A DNA stretch of 64,000 nt from Flavobacterium sp. Root901 (GTDB lineage Bacteria; Bacteroidota; Bacteroidia; Flavobacteriales; Flavobacteriaceae), in NCBI RefSeq assembly GCF_001429765.1, contig NZ_LMJB01000007.1:308780-372779 (forward strand), in the 5' to 3' direction. The notes beneath the pieces are model-generated. The model did not search any database, had not been told where the DNA came from, and saw only the letters and a program-made list of their open reading frames with translations. How positions within the stretch are numbered: position 1 is the stretch's first letter; each line of letters begins with the position of its first letter. The translations under genes and the position numbers were made by a program. Shown one piece after another: positions 44,439 to 53,346 of this stretch.

Positions 44439-45461
44439 TTATCTTGATACTAATGCAGAACCATCACCATCAATCATATTTTCAACTTCTTTTAATGTAA
44501 CCAGATTGTAATCGCCTGCAATTGTATGTTTTAAACAACAGGCCGCCACTGCAAAATCTAATGCTCTCTGGTTGTTATTTTGATACTCTAATAATCCGTA
44601 AATCAATCCGCCCATAAAAGCATCGCCGCTCCCAACTCTGTCTACAACCGGTGTTACCTCTTTTACGGCAGCCTGATACAATGCTTTTCCGTCAAACAAA
44701 ATACCTCCAATTCTTTGGTGTGAAGCACTTACTGAATAACGAAGTGTTGTCGCCGCCACTTTTAAATTAGGAATTAATTCAAACAGCTTTTCATATAAAA
44801 CCGGAAGCGATTTCTCATCCTGATAATTAGGGTTTACTTTTGGAATTCCCAGCATGAAATAAGCGGTGTCGATATCTCCTAAAATTACATTGCTGTATTG
44901 GAGCATTTCAGGCATTACATTACTTGGCGTTTTACCATACTGCCAAAGTTTTGATCTGTAATTTAAGTCGCATGAAATTTTAATTCCTTTTTTATGGGCT
45001 GCTTTTATAGCTTCTAAACAAGCTTCTGCAGCGGTTTGAGAAATAGCCGGAGTAATACCGCTCCAGTGAAACCATTCGGCTCCTTCCAGAACTTTGTCCC
45101 AGTCTATTTGTCCTTTTTCAATAGTTGCCATCGCGCTGTGTGCACGATCGTACACAACATTGCTCCCTCGTGTCCCGGCTCCGGTTTCCAGAAAATAGAT
45201 TCCTAAACGATCTCCTCCATACACTATATTTTGGGTTCCGACATTCATTTTTCGCATTTCCTTTAATGCAGATAAACCAATCTCGTTTTGAGGCAGTCTG
45301 GTAACAAATTCAGCATTTACACCATAATTTGCCAACGAAACACACACATTAAATTCACCGCCTCCGTATGTAGCACCAAATGCCGCAGACTGCGAAAAAC
45401 GCAAATGTCTTTCTGTTGATAAACGCAGCATGATTTCTCCAAATGCAACTACTCTACTCAT
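44439..45461 (-). CDS. kdgK: 2-keto-3-deoxygluconate kinase
   Basis: This 340-residue PfkB-family kinase starts VVAFGEIMLRLSTERHLRFS and has YGGGEFNVCVSLANYG (sugar side). The catalytic DRVGSGDAFMGGLIYGLLEY is near residue 275. It phosphorylates 2-keto-3-deoxygluconate, made here by both UxaA and KduD. It lies directly before kdgA. The gap to uxaC upstream holds an inverted repeat and no clear terminator. Confidence 0.92.
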   Translation of the reverse strand: MSRVVAFGEIMLRLSTERHLRFSQSAAFGATYGGGEFNVCVSLANYGVNAEFVTRLPQNEIGLSALKEMRKMNVGTQNIVYGGDRLGIYFLETGAGTRGSNVVYDRAHSAMATIEKGQIDWDKVLEGAEWFHWSGITPAISQTAAEACLEAIKAAHKKGIKISCDLNYRSKLWQYGKTPSNVMPEMLQYSNVILGDIDTAYFMLGIPKVNPNYQDEKSLPVLYEKLFELIPNLKVAATTLRYSVSASHQRIGGILFDGKALYQAAVKEVTPVVDRVGSGDAFMGGLIYGLLEYQNNNQRALDFAVAACCLKHTIAGDYNLVTLKEVENMIDGDGSALVSR

Positions 45462-45481
45462 TTTTATATTTTTTTATTTTT

Positions 45482-45644
45482 ACCATTAAGGCATTTTTGT
45501 TTTTAACATTAAGAGATTGAGAAAATTAAGCTTTACGTATTGTTTTCTTTGCTATTAAGTTTATTAAGCTCTTTTTCTTAATCTTCTTTTCAACATTAAG
45601 ATCGGATTTCAAAAAAAACTTAATTTTCTTAATACCTTAATGGT
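45482..45644. repeat. Inverted repeat between uxaC and kdgK
   Basis: The arms ACCATTAAGGCATT (starting 45482) and AATACCTTAATGGT (45631-45644) pair with one mismatch. Inside are GAAAATTAAG and CTTAATTTTC, also complementary. The vocabulary is the same as in the lutA-lutB gap at 9412-9588. Confidence 0.7.
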
Positions 45645-45652
45645 TCAAAAAA

Positions 45653-47059
45653 TTAAAATTTGAAATACTCTTTTGCGTTATTGTATGAGATGTCTGAAAC
45701 TAATTTTCCAATCCATTCCATATCGTTTGGCAGTTCTCCTCTTTTGATTTCGTCTCCCAGAAGATTACACAAAATACGTCTGAAATATTCGTGTCTTGGA
45801 AATGATAAAAAGCTTCTTGAATCGGTAAGCATCCCAACGAAACAGCTGATTAATCCCATGTTTGAGAGGGCATTTAACTGCTTTGTCATTCCGTCTTTTT
45901 GGTCTAAAAACCACCATCCGGAACCAAATTGTACTTTTCCGCGAACGCTTCCGTCATTGAAATTTCCAATCATCGTGGCCATAACTTCATTATCGGCCGG
46001 ATTTAAGTTATAAATGATTGTTTTAGTTAATTTATCTTTGCTGTCCAAAGCATTTAAAAAAGCGGATAATTTTTGTGCCTGCGGATAATCCCCGATAGAA
46101 TCCCAGCCGGTATCCGGACCTAAGATTCTGTGCATACGTGCATTATTATTTCGCAATGCGCCTAAATGAAACTGCTGTACCCATCCAAATTCATGATACG
46201 TTTCGGATAAGAATAATAAAATTGCACTTTGGAATTTTAAAGCTTCTTCAGGAGACAACTCACCATTTTCTCTTTTCTTTTTAAATATTGCGTTAACTTC
46301 ACTTTCTGTAAAGTTTTCAAAATCAATTTGATTTAAACCGTGATCACTTAATTTACAGCCATTTGCATTAAAGAATTCAATTCTTTTTCTTAAAGCAGAT
46401 TGCAAATCGGCATATGTATTAATTGCATTTCCGGACACATCCCCTAATGTGTCCAGATATGCATTATAACCATCATTATTGATTAAGATGGCTTTATCAG
46501 GTCTGAAAGCCGTACTCATTTTAATACCAGTCGAATTGTTGGCGAATTTTTGGTGAAATTCTAAAGTATCGATCGGATCTTCTGTAGTACAAACTAATTC
46601 AGCTTTTACTTTTTTAAGAAGGTTTTGTGTGCTGTACGCCTGGGAATTAATTTTTTCCGTTGTTTCTATGTAAATTTTCTCAGCAGATTTTTCATTCAGC
46701 AGGTCGTAAATATCAAAATAACGCGCTAATTCTAAATGTGTCCAGTGATACAAAGGATTACGCATTGTATACGGAACTGTTTTTGCCCAGTTTAAGAACT
46801 TATCTTTATCTGAACCATTTCCCGTTACAAACTGTTCGTTGATTCCTAATGTACGCATTGCACGCCATTTGTAATGATCTCCGTTAATCCATACATTAGT
46901 GATATTATCAAAAATCTTATCCTCTGCAATAAACTGTGGATTTAAGTGATTGTGATAATCAATAATCGGCTGGTTTTTTGAGTAATTGTGATATAACTCT
47001 TCAGCATATTTATTTTCTAATAGAAAATTATCGTGTATGAATGTCTGATTCGCGCTCAT
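45653..47059 (-). CDS. uxaC: Glucuronate/galacturonate isomerase
   Basis: This 468-residue amidohydrolase-superfamily TIM barrel has the UxaC signatures NQPIIDYHNHLNPQFIAED (HxH metal site near 34-40), VWINGDHYKWRAMRTLGI and LGALRNNNARMHRILGPDTG. Also present are GMLTDSRSFLSFPRHEYFRRILCNLLG and GSGWWFLDQKDGM. It converts D-galacturonate to D-tagaturonate (and D-glucuronate to D-fructuronate). It follows kduD by 23 bases. It is the entry step for saturated galacturonate released by GH28. Confidence 0.96.
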   Translation of the reverse strand: MSANQTFIHDNFLLENKYAEELYHNYSKNQPIIDYHNHLNPQFIAEDKIFDNITNVWINGDHYKWRAMRTLGINEQFVTGNGSDKDKFLNWAKTVPYTMRNPLYHWTHLELARYFDIYDLLNEKSAEKIYIETTEKINSQAYSTQNLLKKVKAELVCTTEDPIDTLEFHQKFANNSTGIKMSTAFRPDKAILINNDGYNAYLDTLGDVSGNAINTYADLQSALRKRIEFFNANGCKLSDHGLNQIDFENFTESEVNAIFKKKRENGELSPEEALKFQSAILLFLSETYHEFGWVQQFHLGALRNNNARMHRILGPDTGWDSIGDYPQAQKLSAFLNALDSKDKLTKTIIYNLNPADNEVMATMIGNFNDGSVRGKVQFGSGWWFLDQKDGMTKQLNALSNMGLISCFVGMLTDSRSFLSFPRHEYFRRILCNLLGDEIKRGELPNDMEWIGKLVSDISYNNAKEYFKF

Positions 47060-47082
47060 GTTATTTTAATATATTTTTAGAA

Positions 47083-47874
47083 TTATTCTTCGTTAGAAGG
47101 TTTTCCAATTGTTGCAAGGATTCCGCCGTCAACATATAAAATGTGTCCGTTTACAAAATCGCTTGCTTTGGATGATAAAAATATGGCAGCTCCGGCTAAA
47201 TCTCCCGGATCACCCCATTTTGCAGCCGGTGTCCTGCTGATAATAAAATCGTTAAACGGATGTCCGTCAACTCTAATTGGTTTAGTTTGTTCTGTAGCAA
47301 AATATCCCGGGCCGATTCCGTTAATCTGAACATTGTATTTTGCCCATTCTGTTGCCATGTTTTTAGTCAGCATTTTTAAGCCTCCTTTTGCAGCTGCATA
47401 AGCAGAAACGGTGTTTCTTCCTAATTCGCTCATCATAGAACAAATGTTGATTATTTTTCCTTGTCTTCTTTCAATCATTCCTTTGGCAACATGCTTAGAA
47501 ACGATAAACGGACTTACTAAATCAATATCAACCACTTCTCTGAAATCTGAAACTTCCATTTCCAAGAGTGGAATTCTTTTGATAATTCCAGCATTATTGA
47601 TTAAAATATCGATTGGTCCTACTTCCTTTTGAATTTTCTGAACTGCTTCTGCAACTTCTTTCTCTTTTGTTACATTAAATCTGTAACCCACAGCCTTAAT
47701 ACCTTCGCTTTTTAATTCTGCCACGGCATCATCAATCTTTTGCTGAGAGGAATTACCGTTTACTACAATTGTTGCCCCGGCCTGACCTAATCCTTTTGCC
47801 ATTGCCATTCCTAAGCCGTGGGTACTTCCTGTAATAAGGGCAACTTTTCCTTGTATGTCAAATAAATTTGTCAT
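47083..47874 (-). CDS. kduD: 2-keto-3-deoxygluconate oxidoreductase (KduD)
   Basis: This 263-residue short-chain dehydrogenase has ALITGSTHGLGMAMAKGL, NNAGIIKR, catalytic Ser in CSMMSELG and YxxxK in AYAAAKGGLKML. The closing segment VNGHILYVDGGI is usual for the family. It reduces 2,5-diketo-3-deoxygluconate to 2-keto-3-deoxygluconate. It starts 4 bases after kduI ends, so the two steps for unsaturated uronate are coupled. Confidence 0.93.
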   Translation of the reverse strand: MTNLFDIQGKVALITGSTHGLGMAMAKGLGQAGATIVVNGNSSQQKIDDAVAELKSEGIKAVGYRFNVTKEKEVAEAVQKIQKEVGPIDILINNAGIIKRIPLLEMEVSDFREVVDIDLVSPFIVSKHVAKGMIERRQGKIINICSMMSELGRNTVSAYAAAKGGLKMLTKNMATEWAKYNVQINGIGPGYFATEQTKPIRVDGHPFNDFIISRTPAAKWGDPGDLAGAAIFLSSKASDFVNGHILYVDGGILATIGKPSNEE

Positions 47875-47878
47875 TTTC

Positions 47879-48718
47879 TTATCTTAAATGAGTGATTTTA
47901 CAAACATCCATATCTCCGTAATCTAAATTTTCACCCGCCATTCCCCATATAAAAGTATAATTGCTGGTTCCTGAACCGGAGTGAATTGACCATGGCGGAG
48001 AAATAACCGCCTGATGATTATTCATCCAGATATGTCTTGTTTCCTGCGGCTGTCCCATAAAGTGGCAAACTGCCTGATCTTGTGGAATATCCAAATAAAA
48101 GTAAACTTCCATTCTACGATCGTGAACGTGAGCCGGCATGGTGTTCCAAACGCTTCCCGGTTTCAATTCCGTCATTCCCATTTGCAATTGGCAGGTGGTC
48201 ACCACGCTACCAATAATCATTTGGTTTACGGTACGGTGATTTGCCGTTTCCATTGTTCCCAATTGTAATTTATTTGCTTCTGCTAAACTTACTTTTTTAG
48301 TTGGATAACTCGTGTGTGCCGGAGCAGAGTTTAAATAGAATTTAGCAGGATTGTTTTTGTCGTCACTTTTAAAAACTACATCTTTATTTCCAGCTCCGAT
48401 ATACAAAGCATCTTTAAAACCTAATTCATAATTTGTTCCTTCTACCACAACAGAACCGCTTCCACCAACATTTATAATTCCCAGTTCTCTTCTTTCTAAA
48501 AAATAAGGCGCCTTTAAAGGATCGATTTTTTCTAAAACCAAATCACCTTTTACCGGAACTGCAGAACCTGCAATATATCTGTCGTAATGAGAATAAACCA
48601 GTACGATTTCATCTTCCTGCATTAAATCATCAATTAAGAATTCTTCTCTCAATTGCTGAGTATCATACTTTTTCACTGCTTCAGGGCTTGACGCGTATCT
48701 TGAACTATATTTTGTCAT
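47879..48718 (-). CDS. kduI: 5-keto-4-deoxyuronate isomerase (KduI)
   Basis: This 279-residue cupin-type isomerase shows the family blocks YSRYASSPEAVKKYDTQQLR and MPAHVHDRRMEVYFYLDIP, with the metal-binding histidines and glutamate, and PPWSIHSGSGTSNYTFIWGM. It isomerises 5-keto-4-deoxyuronate (from unsaturated galacturonate released by GH105 and PL10 activity). It is the first gene of the uronate series. Its promoter has a -7 box TAATTTTG directly followed by the operator at 48732-48745. Confidence 0.96.
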   Translation of the reverse strand: MTKYSSRYASSPEAVKKYDTQQLREEFLIDDLMQEDEIVLVYSHYDRYIAGSAVPVKGDLVLEKIDPLKAPYFLERRELGIINVGGSGSVVVEGTNYELGFKDALYIGAGNKDVVFKSDDKNNPAKFYLNSAPAHTSYPTKKVSLAEANKLQLGTMETANHRTVNQMIIGSVVTTCQLQMGMTELKPGSVWNTMPAHVHDRRMEVYFYLDIPQDQAVCHFMGQPQETRHIWMNNHQAVISPPWSIHSGSGTSNYTFIWGMAGENLDYGDMDVCKITHLR

Positions 48719-48731
48719 AATTTTTATTTAA

Positions 48732-48753
48732 TGTAATCGATTGCACAAAATTA
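48732..48753 (-). promoter_or_regulatory. kduI promoter -7 box and LacI-type operator
   Basis: On the minus strand TAATTTTG (48746-48753) fits the flavobacterial -7 consensus and is followed at once by TGCAATCGATTACA (48732-48745 on the plus strand as TGTAATCGATTGCA). A -33 TTG at normal spacing was not found. The start codon is 13 bases downstream. Confidence 0.65.
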
Positions 48754-48825
48754 ATTTTTTATATTGAAAAAGCATAATTCAAATCAAAATTTATTTCAAT
48801 TCTACGTTTGAATTAGTGAAATATA

Positions 48826-50421
48826 CTAAAGATCCGTAATAGGCTGATATTTTGGAACTAAAGTTTTCATTACCACCCATCCAATTAAATAACAAACCGC
48901 ACAGATTGAAAAAATAATCATATATCCTGAGTTAATACCGTTTACTACCGTATCTCCTGATTTGGAAACTAATTTTAAAAATTCCTCCAGATTTGCCACT
49001 CCTTTTTGAGCAAGAAAAGCTTTTTCTGCATCTGGATTTAGAAATTGCGGATATTTTTCTAAAAGAGGCTGGCCATTTACTAAACTCCAGTTTCTCTGTG
49101 TAAAATCAAATAAAACTCCTGAGCCTTTGTTAATTAAAGTAGAACCTAAACCTCCGGCTAAACCGCCAATTCCTGTAATTGTTGCAATTGCTTTTTTAGG
49201 AAACATATCTCCTACAGTGGTAAAAATATTTGCAGACCAGGATTGATGTGCCGCTCCTGCAATACCTATAATAATAACCGGAACCCAGTAACTTATATAC
49301 CCTAATGGCTGTGCAATTAATGCTAATAGCGGAAAAAAAGCAAAAATAAGCATAGCTCTCATCCTGCCTTCATACGGATTCATTCCTTTTCTTTCAACAA
49401 AATACGTTGGAAGCCAGCCGCCAATAATGGACAATAAGGTAATCATATATAAAACAAATAATGGCAGCGCTGCTTCTGTTGAATCCATTTCATATACAGA
49501 GCTTAAGTATGCTGGTGTCCAGAATAAGAAAAACCACCAAACGCCGTCTGTCATAAATTTACCAAATGCAAAAGCCCATGTTTGTTTGTATTTAAAACAA
49601 TCTGCAAGAGATACTTTTGTTTTGGTTTCCGGAACAAAACCTGCCAATTTGCTGTCGGCAATGTCGTCTTGTTGAATATATTCCAGTTCTGCTGCGTTTA
49701 CTTTAGCATGTTTTTCCGGCTTATCGTACATAAACATCCAGAATCCCATCCATACAAAACCTAGCGCACCGATAATAATAAATGACATTTCCCAGCCGAA
49801 AGATTCGGCAATAAAAGGAATAGAGATTGGTGCGGCTAAAGCGCCAACCGTTGCCCCTGCATTAAAAATACTGGTTGCAAGAGCCCTGTCTTTTTTAGGA
49901 AAATATTCGGCTGTAGTTTTAATCGCTGCCGGAAAATTTCCTGCCTCACCTATTGCCAGTACAAGACGGGCAAAAATGAACAATGCTACACTTACATTAA
50001 TTACTTTTGAAGTATTGCTTACCGCACTGATAATTTGTTTAGAACCTTCAAAACCAACAAACCATTCTCCTGTAATAATTCCTGAAGTTGCTATTCCGCA
50101 AAATGCATGAAGACATGCACCTACAGACCAAATTCCGATTGCCCACAGAAATCCTTTTTTGGTATCTAACCAGTCTACAAAACGTCCTGCAAACAATAAT
50201 GAAACAGCATAAAAAATAGAAAAAAGCGCCGTAATATCTCCATAATCACTGTTTGTCCAATGAAATTCAGGAGCAATAAAATCTTTCCAGGTTAAAGAAA
50301 GCACCTGTCTGTCGAGATAATTAATTGTTGTGGCAAAAAATAGTAAAGCACATATACTCCAACGATATTTCCCTGCAGATTTAATGGTTTGATTTACTGT
50401 AACAGCGTCGGTTTGATTCAT
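48826..50421 (-). CDS. exuT: Hexuronate MFS transporter (ExuT-like)
   Basis: This 531-residue anion:cation symporter-type MFS protein has the signature TTINYLDRQVLSL in helix 1 and about 12 hydrophobic segments. It is longer than typical ExuT because of two loops, near residues 115-150 (GEWFVGFEGSKQ) and near 440-495 (NWSLVNGQPLLEKYPQFL). The second loop recurs in Bacteroidetes homologues as far as I know. It imports galacturonate or glucuronate across the inner membrane. It has its own promoter and operator at 50526-50569 and lies 107 bases before kduI. Confidence 0.88.
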   Translation of the reverse strand: MNQTDAVTVNQTIKSAGKYRWSICALLFFATTINYLDRQVLSLTWKDFIAPEFHWTNSDYGDITALFSIFYAVSLLFAGRFVDWLDTKKGFLWAIGIWSVGACLHAFCGIATSGIITGEWFVGFEGSKQIISAVSNTSKVINVSVALFIFARLVLAIGEAGNFPAAIKTTAEYFPKKDRALATSIFNAGATVGALAAPISIPFIAESFGWEMSFIIIGALGFVWMGFWMFMYDKPEKHAKVNAAELEYIQQDDIADSKLAGFVPETKTKVSLADCFKYKQTWAFAFGKFMTDGVWWFFLFWTPAYLSSVYEMDSTEAALPLFVLYMITLLSIIGGWLPTYFVERKGMNPYEGRMRAMLIFAFFPLLALIAQPLGYISYWVPVIIIGIAGAAHQSWSANIFTTVGDMFPKKAIATITGIGGLAGGLGSTLINKGSGVLFDFTQRNWSLVNGQPLLEKYPQFLNPDAEKAFLAQKGVANLEEFLKLVSKSGDTVVNGINSGYMIIFSICAVCYLIGWVVMKTLVPKYQPITDL

Positions 50422-50525
50422 AAGTGTGGTTATTATAGTTAGAAATTTTTCTTTTAAAATCTGTACATAAAAGCATAATTTAAACTCATTAGAATCAACT
50501 GATTAAAATTATAAAACTGCAATAA

Positions 50526-50569
50526 TGTAATCGATTGCACAAATATAGTTTTTAATCTTTATATTCCAA
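50526..50569 (-). promoter_or_regulatory. exuT promoter and LacI-type operator
   Basis: On the minus strand TTG (50567-50569), a 19-base spacer and TATATTTG (50540-50547) match the flavobacterial consensus exactly. They are followed by TGCAATCGATTACA (50526-50539 on the plus strand as TGTAATCGATTGCA). The operator sits at the expected transcription start, so binding would block initiation. Confidence 0.75.
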
Positions 50570-50826
50570 ATAAATTGTATATAAAATTATTTTGTATGTC
50601 AAATTTAATGCATTACTTAAAAAAAAGAACTCAAAATTACACATTAAACAATATATTTGTTAAAAGGGAAGATACTAAAATTATCCTTTATTGGGGGTAA
50701 AATTGTCCCGAAACCATATCCTTTTAAAAATTGTTTTCAGCTGGAAATGTTATTTAGCGGAAGTTATTTTTGAAATCGATTAATAATATGTAAATAATTA
50801 CTAACCAACTAATTAAAATTAAAAAA
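50570..50826. other. Upstream region of the second esterase gene
   Basis: About 257 AT-rich bases. A partial operator core TGAAATCGATTAAT (50771-50784) lies about 45 bases before the esterase start and may be a weak site for the LacI-type regulator. Nothing else is evident. Confidence 0.4.
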
Positions 50827-51765
50827 TTGAAAAATATAAAAAACAAATTTGGTAGAAAAACTGCTTTTAGTATTATACTATTTTCAAGTATTTTATTTCA
50901 TTGTACTGCTCAAAATCAGGTAATTCAGCTTTGGAATAAAATTCCGGATGAAATAAAAGCCGGAGATTACAAAGAAAAGGAAGTCACAAACGACGGGAAG
51001 GTTCAAAGTACTAGTTTAGTTACAATTCCCACTTTGACTGCTTTTTTTCCCAGTATAACAAAACCTAATCAAACAGCAGTAATTATTCTTCCTGGCGGCG
51101 GATATCAGCATTTAGCCATTGATAAAGAAGGGACAAAAGTTGCGCAATGGTTTAATACTTTAGGAATTCCCGCCTTTGTATTAAAATATCGCCTTCCTAG
51201 TGATTTAATTATGAAAAATAAAAATATCGGCCCGTTACAAGATGCACAGGAAGCTATTCGCTATGTGAGACAAAATGCCGCAAAATGGAATATCGATCCT
51301 AATAAAATTGGAATTTTGGGATTTTCTGCCGGAGGACATTTAGCTTCAACTGCATCAACGCATTATGATGATAAAGTATATGAATCTGCCTATAAGGTAA
51401 GTGCGCGTCCGGATTTTTCTCTTTTAATTTATCCGGTTATTTCTATGGAAAACCAAATTACACACAAAGGTTCGCAGATCAATTTGTTAGGCAATAACCC
51501 TTCCCAAAATTTAATCGATTCGTTTTCAAACGAAAAAATGGTTACTGCCCAGACACCTCCGGCATTTTTAATTCACGCAACTGATGATACTGTAGTGATT
51601 CCGGAAAACAGTATCAATTACTATTTGGCTCTTAAAAAAAATGGCGTTGCAGCAGAATTACATTTATATGAAAAAGGCGGACACGGTTTTGGTTTAGGGG
51701 TTAACCATACCAGTAAAAACTGGACCAGAGATTGTGAAGAATGGCTTAAAGCTAATGGATATTAA
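50827..51765 (+). CDS. Secreted alpha/beta hydrolase, probable carbohydrate esterase (TTG start)
   Basis: This 312-residue protein has the oxyanion motif VIILPGGGYQHLAID, the nucleophile elbow LGFSAGGHLAST, an acid in HATDDTVV and His in KGGHGFGLG. It belongs to the acetyl-xylan/pectin-esterase-like group seen in polysaccharide loci. The frame has no ATG until about residue 130, inside the fold. A TTG at 50827 gives a complete signal peptide (FSIILFSSILFHCTAQ), so TTG is the likely start. A partial operator core sits upstream, so it may belong to the pectin regulon. Substrate unknown. Confidence 0.82.
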   Translation: MKNIKNKFGRKTAFSIILFSSILFHCTAQNQVIQLWNKIPDEIKAGDYKEKEVTNDGKVQSTSLVTIPTLTAFFPSITKPNQTAVIILPGGGYQHLAIDKEGTKVAQWFNTLGIPAFVLKYRLPSDLIMKNKNIGPLQDAQEAIRYVRQNAAKWNIDPNKIGILGFSAGGHLASTASTHYDDKVYESAYKVSARPDFSLLIYPVISMENQITHKGSQINLLGNNPSQNLIDSFSNEKMVTAQTPPAFLIHATDDTVVIPENSINYYLALKKNGVAAELHLYEKGGHGFGLGVNHTSKNWTRDCEEWLKANGY

Positions 51766-52250
51766 TTTAGAAGATTAGAGTCCTGAATTCTGATTAAGAA
51801 TGAGTTGAATTGAAATGAAAATTTTAAGTAATTGAGATTAATCTCATTGATGCAGCATTCTATATTGTTTTTCATCTGCTGTAAAATAACCCGCTTCTAT
51901 CCTGCCCGTTTTATGCTTACATAACCGCTTGTGTTATGAGCATAAAAAAAGGCTCTTAGATAAAGTCAAATAATTAACCAAATCTAAAAACCTATAAAAA
52001 ATTAGACAATTGCTGTATTGTTTGCAAATTTATACAAGCTATCCACTTTAAAATGAATATGTCAATTTTTAAAAATTAAAAAAATTGTTTCTCCAAAAAC
52101 AGTTTAACATCAAGATCTGGTTAGGTATAATTTAAAAGGCAATAAATTATTTCAGAATCTCAACAAGACAAATCTAATTGAGGTTTTTTAAATCCTGTTA
52201 CGGGTTTTCCGTAATTCTTTTAAGTCTAATAAACTTCAGACATCTTTCTT
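51766..52250. other. Non-coding stretch with one hairpin
   Basis: No coding frame is convincing. An imperfect hairpin, TTTATGCTTACATAAC (51910-51925) with GTTATGAGCATAAA (51933-51946), is present and is followed by an A-run on the plus strand; it lacks a T-run on either strand, so it is not a standard terminator. Confidence 0.5.
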
Positions 52251-52256
52251 AATCAA

Positions 52257-52745
52257 GATTAAGTTACGGCCGTGATGAAACCAATAAATTTGCATAGTAA
52301 ATTAAACGTTCTGTCAAAACTGGAATCAAAAAGAAAAGAAAAACTTAGAATCTCAGATCTTAGAACCTTAGCATCTTTCTTGTTCTACATTAAGTTACAG
52401 CCATGACAAAAGCAGTAAATTTGTAAAGTAAATTAAACGTTCTGTCAAAAACTGTAATTAAAGAGAAAAGAAAAAAACTTAGAATCTCAGCATCTTAGAA
52501 CCTTAGCATCTTTCTTATTCGTTCTGTCAAAAACTGGAATCAAAAAGAAAAGAAAAAACTTAGAATCTCAGCATCTTAGAACCTTAGTATCTTTCTTATT
52601 CGTTCTGTCAAAAACTGGAATCAAAAAGAAAAGAAAAACTTAGAATCTCAACATCTTAGAACCTTAGCATCTTTCTTATTCTAGATTAAGTTACAGCCAT
52701 GATAAAAGCAATAAATTTGTAAAGTAAATTAGAAGTTCTGTCAAA
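52257..52745. repeat. Composite direct-repeat array, about 82-bp units
   Basis: Units starting CGTTCTGTCAAA occur at 52307, 52438, 52520 and 52601, with a partial TTCTGTCAAA at about 52735. The spacing between the last three full units is 82 and 81 bases. Each full unit runs through an A/G-rich segment and AGAATCTCAGCATCTTAGAA to CCTTAGCATCTTTCTT. A second block, TTAAGTTACAGCCATGA with TAAATTTGTAAAGTAAATT, occurs near 52257, 52389 and 52685. No long frame crosses the array. Confidence 0.85.
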
Positions 52746-52805
52746 CTAATTTTCAAAGTAAAAACTTTGTATCTCAGTATTTCAGACTTCAGAAACTTAA
52801 AAAAA

Positions 52806-53120
52806 ATGAAAACACTTGAATTCTTATTACTCGGAAAAAACGAAGCGATCCTGGCCATTTTACTTCGCCTTGTAAACGCATATGAAGATTGGAACGCAGT
52901 TTCTTTCAACAATGAAAAAGAAGCTCAGGAATATTTTCAGAATCACAAAATCGATGTTGTCCTTTTGAGTTCCGGAATCGAAGATCATCTCGAAAAAGAA
53001 TTTACTTCATTTTGTTTAAAACAACAGCCGGATGTAGAAGTAATTGAACATTTTGGCGGAGGGAGCGGGTTATTAAAATCAGAAATCCTTCACCGATTAC
53101 ATCTAAAAGGAAAAATTTAG
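52806..53120 (+). CDS. Small receiver-like protein of unknown function
   Basis: This 104-residue protein has alternating strand and helix segments (KTLEFLLLGKNEAILAILLR, KIDVVLLSSGIEDH, QQPDVEVIEHFGGGSGLL) like a response-regulator receiver. The strand-3 position where receivers have the phosphorylated Asp reads VVLLSSG, so phosphotransfer is unlikely. I start it at the ATG; an earlier TTG-initiated extension (52767) is not needed. It follows the repeat array directly and is followed by 226 non-coding bases. No function can be assigned. Confidence 0.6.
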   Translation: MKTLEFLLLGKNEAILAILLRLVNAYEDWNAVSFNNEKEAQEYFQNHKIDVVLLSSGIEDHLEKEFTSFCLKQQPDVEVIEHFGGGSGLLKSEILHRLHLKGKI

Positions 53121-53346
53121 GTACCAGCATTTTTCTCTTTTAAATTTCATTAAAAGCTTAACGACAATTCATTAACGAATATCCAATTTTTATTGACGAT
53201 ATATCGCTAGGATCACTATTGCCTTTTCTGAAAAACCTTTTAAAATCAATACATTATAAACAAGGCATTTAATTTGAATGCAAAACACTGAAAATCAAAT
53301 ACAAAATATTTTAAAAACCTTTTATTAACAACAAAATCAAATTATC

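Noticed and set aside
52257-52745. Possible CRISPR array
   Set aside because: The units are about 82 bases and almost wholly identical, with no unique spacers and no cas genes.
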